Source: Bifidobacterium cuniculi (GTDB taxonomy: Bacteria > Actinomycetota > Actinomycetes > Actinomycetales > Bifidobacteriaceae). From it: DNA of 64,000 bases. The notes below the pieces were generated by a model, which was not told the DNA's origin, made no database searches, and was given only the letters and a program-made list of their open reading frames with translations. This document shows positions 41,953 to 50,441 of the stretch, in pieces (the first letter of the stretch is position 1; each line of letters starts with the position of its first letter). The position numbers and the translations under genes are program-made. Location of the stretch: assembly GCF_000741575.1 (NCBI RefSeq), contig NZ_JGYV01000006.1, forward strand, positions 1 to 64,000, read 5' to 3'.

Positions 41953-42884
41953 TCGAACAGGCTTTGGAAGCCCTGCGGTCGCTGGAAGTCGGCAAAAACC
42001 AACTAAACGAGCGCAGTGCCATGACGCTGCTGGCGTTGCTTCGGCTTCGGGAGGGAGACCCTTGGGAATCGGCAACCAATCCGATGATGCGCACCCTCGA
42101 CATCATGAATTGGATCCGTGACGAGTTCGGTGTGGAATACAAACCCAATACACGGGAAACCATCCGGCGTCAGTCCCTGCATCAGTTCATTCTTTCCGGG
42201 TTCGTGGAAGAGAATGCCGATGACCCGATGCGGCCGATCAATTCGCCCAAATGGAATTACCGGATCACCGATGAAGCCCTCGCCCTGTTCCGTACACTGG
42301 GAACCACGAACTATGTCTCGTCCGTCGAACAGTTCCTTGCCAACCACGTGTCATACGCAACATTGAGCGCTGAGCGGCATACCATGCCTCAGACACCCGT
42401 GACGCTTCCGTCCGGGGTATCGCTGGAGCTTTCCGCTGGCGGACAATCCGTGCTGCTCAAACACATCATCGAAGACATGTTGCCTCGTTTTGCTCCAAGT
42501 TGCGCAGTGATGTATATCGATGATACCGACCATCGTCACGGGGCCATCGACCCCGTGCTCATGGACCGATTGGGTATCACGCTCAAGGCACGGGAAAAGG
42601 CCCCTGATCTCATAGCGTGGGACAGCGAACGCGAATGGCTGTTCCTTGCTGAGGCAGCATCCACTCACGGTCCCATCAACGTAATCAGAAAGGCGGAGCT
42701 GAAAGAGCTTTTCCGAGATCAATGGAACAAGGTCGTCTTGGTCTCATGTTTTCCCGACCGCAAGATCATGCAACGATACCTTGCTGATCTTGCATGGGAA
42801 ACCGAGGCTTGGTGCGCTGACTCCCCCGACCACATGGTGCACTTGAATGGCTCACGTTTCATGGGACCATACCAAGAGCGATAA
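41934..42884 (+). CDS. BsuBI/PstI-family type II restriction endonuclease
   Basis: 316 residues. An N-terminal helical domain (about 1-140, with NWIRDEFGVEYKPNTRETIR) recognises or positions DNA. The C-terminal nuclease region has AVMYIDDTDHRHG, then APDLIAWDSEREWLFLAEAA and THGPINVIRKAEL, which fit the BsuBI/PstI catalytic layout (D...E-x-A with the conserved HGP). GGAGG lies seven bases before the ATG within the end of the methylase gene, so the two are translated together. The predicted target is CTGCAG by family only. Confidence 0.88.
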   Translation: MVQGKLIEQALEALRSLEVGKNQLNERSAMTLLALLRLREGDPWESATNPMMRTLDIMNWIRDEFGVEYKPNTRETIRRQSLHQFILSGFVEENADDPMRPINSPKWNYRITDEALALFRTLGTTNYVSSVEQFLANHVSYATLSAERHTMPQTPVTLPSGVSLELSAGGQSVLLKHIIEDMLPRFAPSCAVMYIDDTDHRHGAIDPVLMDRLGITLKAREKAPDLIAWDSEREWLFLAEAASTHGPINVIRKAELKELFRDQWNKVVLVSCFPDRKIMQRYLADLAWETEAWCADSPDHMVHLNGSRFMGPYQER

Positions 42885-42910
42885 CGGTTAGAGGCAACGG
42901 ACACACAACA

Positions 42911-45900
42911 TCACTCCACCACCGCCGGATACGCGAACTGCGCCACGAACAGGCCGGCGTCACGGGTGACGACCTGGGCGCGGCCAGGCACGGCGCGCTT
43001 GGGCTTGACGCGGCCGATCAACTGGCCCTCGTTGGGGTCGCCGTCCAGCAGGATGCCGGTCATGCCCAGGTCCTGGAAGGCCTGCAGCACCGGCTCGTAC
43101 ATCGCACGGCTGGCACCGCCGGCACGGCGCGCCACCACCACGTGCAGGCCGATGTCGGCGGCCTGCGCCAGGTAGGGCACGATCGGCAACAGCGGGTTGG
43201 CGCCCGACTTGGGTGCCACCAGGTCGTAGTCGTCCACCAGCACGTACACTTCCGCACCCGTCCACCAGGAGCGGTTGCGCAGCTGTTCGGGCGTCACGTC
43301 CGGCCCGGGCAGGCGCGTCTGGAGGTACTCGGCGAGTTCGCGGAAGGTGGCGGAGGCCATCTCGGCGTTGGTCATGTAGTCGCCCATGTGCGACTGCGGC
43401 ACCTGCGCGAGGTTGGCCCGCCGGTAGTCGACCATGAAGATCTTCGCCTCGCTGGGCGCGTAGGAGGCACACACTTCCTGCGCCACGAGGCGCAGGAAGG
43501 AGGACTTGCCGGACTTGGAGTCGCCCAGCAGGTAGCAGTGCGGCACCGCGTTCATGTCGAAGGTCACGGGTGCCAGGGAATCCTCATTCACGCCCAGTAC
43601 CAGCTCGCCGCGCTTGGGGGCGCCGGCGGTGCCCCTCGGCGGCAGGGAGGCCGCGAACGGCGCATACTCGAGCATGGTGGGCAGCAGGCGCAGCTTCGGC
43701 GGCTGCGGGCCGTCCCATGCGGCGTTCACCTTCGCCACGAGGTCGGCCACGCCGTCGGAGACGGTGGTGGCGTCGTCGTCGCCGTCGATGCGCGGCAGGG
43801 CGCCCATGATGTGCAGCTTGTTCTGGCTGATGCCGCGGCCGGGCATGCCGGCGGGCACCATCTTCGCCAGCGGCCGGTCGAGGCGCGAGTCGTCGGGGTC
43901 GCCGAGGCGCAGTTCCACCCTGGTGCCCACGAGGTCGGCGATGTTCGCGCGGATCTCCATCCACCGGTTCGCGCCGAGCATGACGTGTACGCCGAAGGCG
44001 AGGCCGCGCGCGGCGATCTGCTGCACCTTCCCCTCGAGTTCCTCGTAGTCGGCGCGGAAGTTGCCCCAGCCGTCGATCACCAGGAAGACGTCGCCGTAGC
44101 CGTCGTCGACGGTGCCCTGGGCGCGGCGGCGACGGTAGGTGTCCATGCCGTCGATGCCCTGTTCCTTGAAGAAGCGTTCGCGCCGGTCGATCACGCCGCT
44201 GACTTCGGCGATGGTGCGGCGCACCTTCTCCTCCTCGTTGCCGCCGGCCACGCCGGCGACGTGCACGAGCGGCTCGAGGCCGGTGAAGGTGCCGCCGCCG
44301 CAGTCGACCACGAAGAACTGCGTCTCCAGCGGCGAGTGCGACAGTGCCAGCGACGTGACGATGGTGCGCAGCATCATGCTCTTGCCGCTCAGGGGGCCGC
44401 CGACCACGGCCACGTGGCCGCCGGCGCCGGACAGGTCGAGTGCGTGCACGTCGCGCTTCTGTTCGCGCGGCCGGTCCTCGAGCATGCACGGCGCCATGAG
44501 CGTGCCCGCCTTGCGCCACGTCGGCGAGACCAGTCCCAGCCCAGGCACGACCTGCAGGTCCGGCATGAACTCGTCGAGCGTGTTGGGCGTGACCAGCGGC
44601 GGCAGCCACACGGCGTGCGCGGGGCGCCCCTTGCCGCGCATCTGTTCGACGGCGTACTGGAAGGTGGTGGTCTGTGCGCCGGTCGCCTCGAGCGCCGCCG
44701 GCACGCCGGACACGTAGGAGGCGCGGAAACGGCTCATGGTGCCGCCCGGCGTCTTGAGGAAGCCGATGCCCGGCAGGCTGGGCAGTTCGAAGGCGTCGGG
44801 CACGCCGAGCACGGCGCGTGATTCGGAGGCGGAGAAGGTCTTGAGGCCGACGCGGTAGGACAGGTGTTCGTCCAGGCCGCGCAGCTTGCCCTGTTCGAGG
44901 CGCTGCGAGGCGATGAGCAGGTGGATGCCCAGGGAGCGGCCGACGGCGCCGACGCGTACAAAGGTCTGCACGATGTCCTCCTTCGCCTTGAGCAGTTCGG
45001 AGAACTCGTCGACGACGATCACGAGCGCGGGCAGCGGCTCGAGGTCGTCGCGTCCCTTGTTGACGCGCGCATCCTCGTAGTCGGTGATGTTCGCGATGTT
45101 GCCGGCGTCGCGCAGCAGCTCTTGGCGGCGGTTGATCTCGCCGTCCAGCGCGTCCTCCATGCGGTCCACGAGCGAGGCCTCCCGGCCGAGGTTCGTGATG
45201 ATGGAGGAGATGTGGGGCATGCCGTCCATGCCGGCGAAGGTGGCGCCGCCCTTGAAGTCGATGAGCACGAAGTTGAGCTGGTCGGGCGAATGCGTCAGGG
45301 CGAGCGAGAGCACGAGGGTGCGCAGCACCTCGGACTTGCCCGAGCCGGTGGCGCCGACGAGCACGCCGTGCGGGCCCATGCCGTGCTGGCTCATCTCCTT
45401 GATGTCGAGCTTGGCCACGGTCAGGTCGTCGTGCAGGCCGATGGGCACGTTGAGGCGTTCCGAGCCGGTGTGGTACGTCCACAGGCGGTTGAAGTCGATG
45501 TGGCGGATGTCCTGGATGCCCAGCAGGTCGGGCAGCTCGGAAGAGCGCTTGCGCGAGGAGCCCTGCGCGGACTGGGAGTCGTCCTCGATTGCCGTGTCGG
45601 CCACGGACAGGCGTTCCGCCAGCGCCACGCATTCGCGCAGGGTGAGCGAGTCGGGCTCGGCCGTCTTCTTCTTCATGACGGTGGAGTACACCTCGAGGAT
45701 GCGGCGCGGCTCTTCCTGGAGCACGTTGAGCCCCACTTCCTCGGTGGAGTCCTCGAACAGCACGCGCAGCACGTGGTCCTCCTCGAGGTCCTCCCAGGAG
45801 GCGGGCATGTCGATCACGGTGACGCCTTCCAGGCCGTGCTCGGTGAAGAGCCGGGTCTGCTGGGCCAGGGAGACGCGGTCGAAGCCGTCGTTGACCACCA

Positions 45901-46822
45901 GCACGTGCGGCCCCACTTCGTAGCGGTTGCCGGTGAAGCGACCTCGTTCGGTCACCTCGCCGCCCACGGCGTCGTCCACCTCGTGCATGCCGGTGACGAC
46001 CATGGCATTGCCCTGCCCGTCCTCGGCCTGGGCGTGTGGCAACGCGGTCACCCACTCCCACTGGTCCACGCGGTCCGGCGCGGCCAGCACGCAGACGCGC
46101 AACACTTCAGGCCCATGCCAGGTGACGGCCTGGGCGAGCATGGCCCGCACCAGCGCCTGTGCCTGGGGCAGGGCGCCGAGCACTTCCACGCGCTTGTAGG
46201 CGGCGAGGTTCACCGAGTACGGCATGTGGTGGAGCGTCTCGTGGGCCATCATGAAGCGGTGCGCCGCCGACGCGGAGACCGGGTCGAGCTCGGCCAGGGG
46301 TGCGACGTCCGGTGCCTGCAGGGTGATGCCGAGTGGCTGGTCCTGGGTGCCGAGGCGTACCGAGAGGAAGTCGTCGTCCGAGGGCATGCGCTCCCACCGG
46401 CGTTCGGGTTCCTGGGCGAGCGTCAGGAGCGCCTGCGGGTCGGGTGCGTTCCACAGCGCCGCGTTGCGCTGCTGGTGGCCGGCACTGCGGATCCTGGTGC
46501 GCAGTCCGGACAGGTACGTGAGGTAGTCGTTGCGCGAGGCGGTCAGGTTCGCCATGCGCTGGGCGCGCTGGCGTACGCCGTTGACCACTACGAAGCCCAT
46601 GGAGGAGATCATGAACATGCCGCCGGTGAGCAGGCCGGTCAGCCCGGAGTTGGTCATGAGCATCATCACGATGGCGCTGACCGACCCGAGCAGCGGCACC
46701 AGGGAGGTGAGCAGGGTGCTCACGCCGTCGCTGGCTTCCAGCGTCGGTGGTGCCTGCATGACGATCTTGCCTTTGGGTACCCTGGGGGCGTCGAGTCTGC
46801 TGTTGCGCTCTTCGGAAGCCAT
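42911..46822 (-). CDS. eccC: Type VII secretion FtsK/SpoIIIE ATPase
   Basis: 1303 residues. Two N-terminal membrane helices (about 45-85) precede three FtsK-type ATPase domains. Their Walker A loops are GATGSGKS near 486, GGPLSGKS near 804 and GDSKSGKS near 1096, with Walker B sites FVLIDFKGG, FFVVDCGGG and IFMVDYRRA. As in EccC, the first domain is the most canonical. It is the motor that recognises WXG100 substrates and drives export. AAAGGAG precedes the ATG, which directly follows the stop of the RDD-FHA gene (TGAATG). It is the last gene of the leftward secretion unit. Confidence 0.95.
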   Translation of the reverse strand: MASEERNSRLDAPRVPKGKIVMQAPPTLEASDGVSTLLTSLVPLLGSVSAIVMMLMTNSGLTGLLTGGMFMISSMGFVVVNGVRQRAQRMANLTASRNDYLTYLSGLRTRIRSAGHQQRNAALWNAPDPQALLTLAQEPERRWERMPSDDDFLSVRLGTQDQPLGITLQAPDVAPLAELDPVSASAAHRFMMAHETLHHMPYSVNLAAYKRVEVLGALPQAQALVRAMLAQAVTWHGPEVLRVCVLAAPDRVDQWEWVTALPHAQAEDGQGNAMVVTGMHEVDDAVGGEVTERGRFTGNRYEVGPHVLVVNDGFDRVSLAQQTRLFTEHGLEGVTVIDMPASWEDLEEDHVLRVLFEDSTEEVGLNVLQEEPRRILEVYSTVMKKKTAEPDSLTLRECVALAERLSVADTAIEDDSQSAQGSSRKRSSELPDLLGIQDIRHIDFNRLWTYHTGSERLNVPIGLHDDLTVAKLDIKEMSQHGMGPHGVLVGATGSGKSEVLRTLVLSLALTHSPDQLNFVLIDFKGGATFAGMDGMPHISSIITNLGREASLVDRMEDALDGEINRRQELLRDAGNIANITDYEDARVNKGRDDLEPLPALVIVVDEFSELLKAKEDIVQTFVRVGAVGRSLGIHLLIASQRLEQGKLRGLDEHLSYRVGLKTFSASESRAVLGVPDAFELPSLPGIGFLKTPGGTMSRFRASYVSGVPAALEATGAQTTTFQYAVEQMRGKGRPAHAVWLPPLVTPNTLDEFMPDLQVVPGLGLVSPTWRKAGTLMAPCMLEDRPREQKRDVHALDLSGAGGHVAVVGGPLSGKSMMLRTIVTSLALSHSPLETQFFVVDCGGGTFTGLEPLVHVAGVAGGNEEEKVRRTIAEVSGVIDRRERFFKEQGIDGMDTYRRRRAQGTVDDGYGDVFLVIDGWGNFRADYEELEGKVQQIAARGLAFGVHVMLGANRWMEIRANIADLVGTRVELRLGDPDDSRLDRPLAKMVPAGMPGRGISQNKLHIMGALPRIDGDDDATTVSDGVADLVAKVNAAWDGPQPPKLRLLPTMLEYAPFAASLPPRGTAGAPKRGELVLGVNEDSLAPVTFDMNAVPHCYLLGDSKSGKSSFLRLVAQEVCASYAPSEAKIFMVDYRRANLAQVPQSHMGDYMTNAEMASATFRELAEYLQTRLPGPDVTPEQLRNRSWWTGAEVYVLVDDYDLVAPKSGANPLLPIVPYLAQAADIGLHVVVARRAGGASRAMYEPVLQAFQDLGMTGILLDGDPNEGQLIGRVKPKRAVPGRAQVVTRDAGLFVAQFAYPAVVE

Positions 46823-47941
46823 TCATGCACTCCTTTGCGTGGCGGTGACGATGCTGCAGCCGGTCTCCCCCAAGGACAGCCGACTTCCTGCGGACAGCGG
46901 CGTGCGCACCTTGGCGGCCAGGGCGCGTTCCTCGCCGCCGTCGATGATGCGCGTGCCGTTGGTGCTGCCCAGGTCGGTGATCCACCACTGGCCGTCGAGC
47001 AGTTCGAGACGCGCATGGTTGCGCGAGACGGTGCCCGTGGTGTCGGGCACTGCGATGGGGATGTCGCCGGGACGTTGGGCACTGGGCTTGCGGCCCAGCA
47101 CCAGCGTGGACGGCACGCTCAACGGCATGGACGTGCCGTCGGCGAAACGAAGGAACAGCCGGGTGCGGCCGCCGGTCTGCGGCACCGGACGGCTCGGCAG
47201 CGACGGCGTGGGTGCGGGGACGGCTGCGTGGCGTGGCGCCGGCCGCTCCGGGAGCGGGACCTGCATGACCGGTGCGGCCGGTGCGGCCGGTGCCTGGACC
47301 GCGACTGCCGGCCGCGGCGGCATGGCCGGCCGAGGGGTGGGCGTTGACGCCGCGGCAGCCGGCTGCGCCACCGACTCGGCCGGAAGAACGACAGGCATGT
47401 CGAGGTGGACGTCCAGGGAGTCGTCGGACCTGGAGTAGTCGGGGATGTCGCGGGGCTTCACGGGCACGGACACCAAGGTGCGCGAACGCACGTCCACGCG
47501 GGCCACGGCGCCGGCGCGGTCCGCCCATCCGCGCCGCGACGCGCTGAACAGCGGCGAGCACAGGGCGATCGGCAGCCCGACGACGAAGAGGCAGGTCGAA
47601 CCGGCCAGGACCAGGTACTTGCGGACGATGCGCGCCGTACCCGCAGGCAGGATGCCGGCGCGGGCGTCGCCGAGCGACTCGGCGCGCACGGTGCGCACGC
47701 CCAGCGCCAGCTGCCCCGGCGTGGCGCCGCGCGACGCTTCCCACAGCGCGATGACGAGCACCGCCTGGAGCGTGCAGAGGGCGGTCAGAGGTACGGACCG
47801 GCTCGCCACGAAGACGGCGGTGCCGACGAGCAACACGCAGGCCAGGTCGATGAACGACGCCGCGCTCTGCCGGCCGGCTGACGCCTCCGTATAGCGCGCC
47901 ACCAGGCGGGTGTCCGGTTCCAACACGTCCAGGGTCACCAT
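46823..47941 (-). CDS. RDD-FHA domain membrane protein of the T7SS locus
   Basis: 372 residues. An RDD-type membrane domain (about 15-150; FIDLACVLLVGTAVFVASRS, ASRGATPGQLALGVR) is joined by a Pro/Ala-rich linker to a C-terminal FHA domain (about 275-372; LVLGRKPSAQ, VSRNHARLE, ITDLGSTNGT). FHA domains bind phosphothreonine, so it may couple Ser/Thr kinase signals to the secretion machine. GAGGGGG precedes the ATG. It overlaps the upstream membrane-protein frame by seven bases and abuts eccC. Confidence 0.85.
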   Translation of the reverse strand: MVTLDVLEPDTRLVARYTEASAGRQSAASFIDLACVLLVGTAVFVASRSVPLTALCTLQAVLVIALWEASRGATPGQLALGVRTVRAESLGDARAGILPAGTARIVRKYLVLAGSTCLFVVGLPIALCSPLFSASRRGWADRAGAVARVDVRSRTLVSVPVKPRDIPDYSRSDDSLDVHLDMPVVLPAESVAQPAAAASTPTPRPAMPPRPAVAVQAPAAPAAPVMQVPLPERPAPRHAAVPAPTPSLPSRPVPQTGGRTRLFLRFADGTSMPLSVPSTLVLGRKPSAQRPGDIPIAVPDTTGTVSRNHARLELLDGQWWITDLGSTNGTRIIDGGEERALAAKVRTPLSAGSRLSLGETGCSIVTATQRSA

Positions 47942-48192
47942 TGCATCCCCCTCAACCATTCCAGGAGTCCTGCCGCCAGCAGCGCCGACGACGGCACCAG
48001 CCCCAATGCCAGGAAGCACAGGCCGTCGCCGATGCGCGACAGGACCAACGAATACAGGCCGCCGCGCTGCGCCAGCATGACGGCCACCATGAGGCATCCA
48101 GCCACGACGAGCACGACCGCCGCGTCCAGGGCCATGGCCGCGGGCAGGTGGGCCAGCGCGATGGCGGCCACGGCGATGCCGGCGATGCGCAT
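47935..48192 (-). CDS. C-terminal part of a polytopic membrane protein, in frame with 48220-48879 across a TAG
   Basis: The frame continues without shift from the TAG at 48220-48222 through AGRSFERYLMRIAG to the stop at 47935. It encodes about two to three further membrane helices (AAIALAHLPAAMALDAAVVL, GLVPSSALLAAGLLEWL). No ribosome binding site precedes the ATG at 48192. The end overlaps the next gene start. It is most simply the rest of the upstream gene, broken or read through. Confidence 0.6.
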   Translation of the reverse strand: MRIAGIAVAAIALAHLPAAMALDAAVVLVVAGCLMVAVMLAQRGGLYSLVLSRIGDGLCFLALGLVPSSALLAAGLLEWLRGMQW

Positions 48193-48219
48193 CAGGTAGC
48201 GTTCGAAGCTGCGGCCCGC

Positions 48220-48879
48220 CTAGCGCGGCCTGAGCAGCAGCCAGCAGACAAGCGAGACCGTGAGCACCAGCAGGCCGATGCGTGACCACGGAGTGTCCGC
48301 CGGCGCCCATTGCGCCAGTCCCGCGTAGGCCAGGGGCACGAGGCAGGTGCACCATACGATGCCCGCGTCGTAGGAGGCCAGGAAGCCGTCCATGTCCGGC
48401 TGCACGTCCCGGGCGCGCAGGATGCGGGCCTCCTGCGGGATCGTGCCGCGCACCGTCCAGCGGGTGCTCATGTAGGTGCGCCATTCCACCAGGTAGCGGT
48501 CCGGCACGTGCACCACGAGGTTGGGCATGAGCTGCATGGCGCAGATGGCCACGGATATCACGAGGGCGGCAAGGAGGGCCGGGCTCAGGTCGCACAGCAG
48601 CGTGGCACCGCTGGCCAAGGTGCCCAGCAGCCCGACCACCATGTTGGCACGTGCCACGCCATGCATGCGCGTGCCGCCGCCGGGGAAGGCGTTCACGCAG
48701 GCTGCGCAACAGGCAACGGCGCTCATGGCGCACAGCGCCACGAACACTGCATGGTGTGCCGCCCATGGCAGGAACGGCATCACGGCCCCCATGCACAGCA
48801 CCCCGGCGACTGCCACCGCCCAACGGCTGCTGTCGCCGGGATGCATGACGCGGACGGCATCACGTTGGTCAGCGATCAA
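48220..48879 (-). CDS. Polytopic membrane protein of the T7SS locus, truncated by in-frame TAG
   Basis: 219 residues with about five or six membrane helices (for example GVLCMGAVMPFLPWAAHHAV and ASGATLLCDLSPALLAALVI) and a central soluble loop (VEWRTYMSTRWTVRGTIPQE). The start is TTG with GAGGGAG upstream. After LLLRPR a TAG codon stops it, but the same frame goes on for 95 codons of membrane protein (47935-48219). No homologue is recognised. Position in the secretion operon before RDD-FHA and eccC suggests a machine component, possibly standing in for EccE. Confidence 0.65.
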   Translation of the reverse strand: MIADQRDAVRVMHPGDSSRWAVAVAGVLCMGAVMPFLPWAAHHAVFVALCAMSAVACCAACVNAFPGGGTRMHGVARANMVVGLLGTLASGATLLCDLSPALLAALVISVAICAMQLMPNLVVHVPDRYLVEWRTYMSTRWTVRGTIPQEARILRARDVQPDMDGFLASYDAGIVWCTCLVPLAYAGLAQWAPADTPWSRIGLLVLTVSLVCWLLLRPR

Positions 48880-48924
48880 CGACTTCTCTCCCTCGTATTC
48901 TTCCCTGTGGCCACGGTCACCCGG

Positions 48925-49329
48925 TCAGAGCCCTGCCTCGCGTTCCATGCGATGCAGTTTTGCCTGTTCCTCGGCGAGTCGGTCGCGTGCGATCACCAGC
49001 GGGCTGTCCGGGTCGTCGTCGGCCAGCATCTTCTTGCGGTAGATTGCCATGTTCTTGGCCGCCGTATCCCGCACCTCCTTGGCTTCGGGGGATTTGTCGA
49101 AACCGTAGACGATGTCGCGTTCAGTGGTCTTGCCCATGTCGATGCGCTGCTGCAGCACCTGCCAGGCGCGTCCGCATTCCCCCGCCCGCCGCTGCTGGGC
49201 GCGTTCCTCACTGCGTTCGGCCATCTCGCGGTCGATGTCGCGTTTCTGTTCCTCGAATTGCCTGCGCTGTTCCTTGAGGTTACGCTCGAGGTCGCCCATC
49301 AGGGCCATGAAGTCCCGTACCGTCGTCAT
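48925..49329 (-). CDS. Coiled-coil protein of the T7SS locus (134 aa)
   Basis: A soluble, charged, helical protein. ALMGDLERNLKEQRRQFEEQ, then KRDIDREMAERSEERAQQRR, forms a long coiled coil, and a second helical segment follows (RDTAAKNMAIYRKKML). No WXG motif and no signal peptide. GAGGAGGAACACAGC precedes the ATG. It lies between the large candidate substrate at 49362-50441 and the membrane protein, and may be a chaperone or adaptor. This is inferred from position only. Confidence 0.7.
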   Translation of the reverse strand: MTTVRDFMALMGDLERNLKEQRRQFEEQKRDIDREMAERSEERAQQRRAGECGRAWQVLQQRIDMGKTTERDIVYGFDKSPEAKEVRDTAAKNMAIYRKKMLADDDPDSPLVIARDRLAEEQAKLHRMEREAGL

Positions 49330-49361
49330 GCTGTGTTCCTCCTCGTATCGTTCCTGTCAAG

Positions 49362-50441
49362 TCAGGCGCCGGTGCCGAAGACCGAGGCTATGGTTTCGGC
49401 GGTCTGGATGGCTTCCTGTACCGACATGGTGGTCTGGTTGAACGTCGCGGTGGCTTCCGTGACCTGCATGATGGCCTTCACGATCTCGCCCGCCAGCACC
49501 ACGGCATGGGTCACCTCGGCCGCGATGGCTGCCCAGCCGACGACCGGTGCGGCAAGTTCGGGAATGATCCATCCGGCGATCGTGACGATCTCGTCGATGA
49601 TGTCCATCACCAGGTCGAAGGCGTTTTCCGCGAAATCGGCCAAGGTTTCCAGTGCCTGGGCAGAGTCCTCGCACGGCGACACCCCGCATTCGGCGGCCTT
49701 GGCAAGGCTTTCGGAACGCTTCTTGAACATGTTGGCGTCCAGGCCGGCCCACGTGCTGTCGTCCACGGCGGATGCCAAGGCCTGCAGTGTGGCGCTCAGG
49801 TCCACGAGCTGGTTGCCCAGCGCAGTCCACTTCGCAGCCGTTTCACGCAATTCGTCCCAGTCGCCGAAGAAGGGCTTGCTGATCCATTCGTCGATGGGGC
49901 TGAAGCCGAAGATGAACTCGATGCCCGCGTCCACCGCCTTCACCGCCAGGGAGGCGCACTCGTAGCCGGTCTTGATCTTCGTGGCCAGTCCGAGGGCCTT
50001 CGGGGTGGCTTTCGAGACTCCCTGGGCCACGTCTCCGGCCTTGTCCTCGACTTCCTTGGCGGCGGCCTCCAGACCCTTGCCCACCTTGGCCGCCTCTTTG
50101 GCCTTCTTGCGGTAGTCCTGTACCTTTTCCTGAAGCTTCTTGGCGTTCTGGACCGCATCGTCCAGCTTCTTGACGGGGTCAAGGACATTGCCAAGCCGCT
50201 CGCTGGCGGGTGTGTCGTCCTGTCCGCCGGAATTGCCGCCCTTGTTGAAGGTTGCGTTGGTGCCGCCCCAGTTGTCGGCTGCCGCCTTGATGCCGTCGTA
50301 CAGCAGGGCCCCGCCGGGGTTCATCAGCCTCAAGGCACCCGTTGCCTGGTCGAATGCCTCTTGGGCGCTGTCGGGCACGTCGTAGGAAAACGGTCCGAGA
50401 TGCACATCGTTCGCGGATCCGTCGTTGTTCTCGCCGCTCAT
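49362..50441 (-). CDS. Candidate T7SS substrate, helical with WAG motif (359 aa)
   Basis: Starts MSGENNDGSANDVHLG. The middle (KKLQEKVQDYRKKAKEAAKV) is coiled coil. The C-terminal half contains LVDLSATLQALASAVDDSTW followed by AGLDAN, a WXG100-like helix-W-x-G-helix unit, then hydrophobic helices (IAGWIIPELAAPVVGWAAIA). No classical signal peptide. This layout resembles long WXG/LXG-type secreted proteins. It overlaps the upstream gene by four bases. Toxic activity, if any, is not evident. Confidence 0.7.
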   Translation of the reverse strand: MSGENNDGSANDVHLGPFSYDVPDSAQEAFDQATGALRLMNPGGALLYDGIKAAADNWGGTNATFNKGGNSGGQDDTPASERLGNVLDPVKKLDDAVQNAKKLQEKVQDYRKKAKEAAKVGKGLEAAAKEVEDKAGDVAQGVSKATPKALGLATKIKTGYECASLAVKAVDAGIEFIFGFSPIDEWISKPFFGDWDELRETAAKWTALGNQLVDLSATLQALASAVDDSTWAGLDANMFKKRSESLAKAAECGVSPCEDSAQALETLADFAENAFDLVMDIIDEIVTIAGWIIPELAAPVVGWAAIAAEVTHAVVLAGEIVKAIMQVTEATATFNQTTMSVQEAIQTAETIASVFGTGA

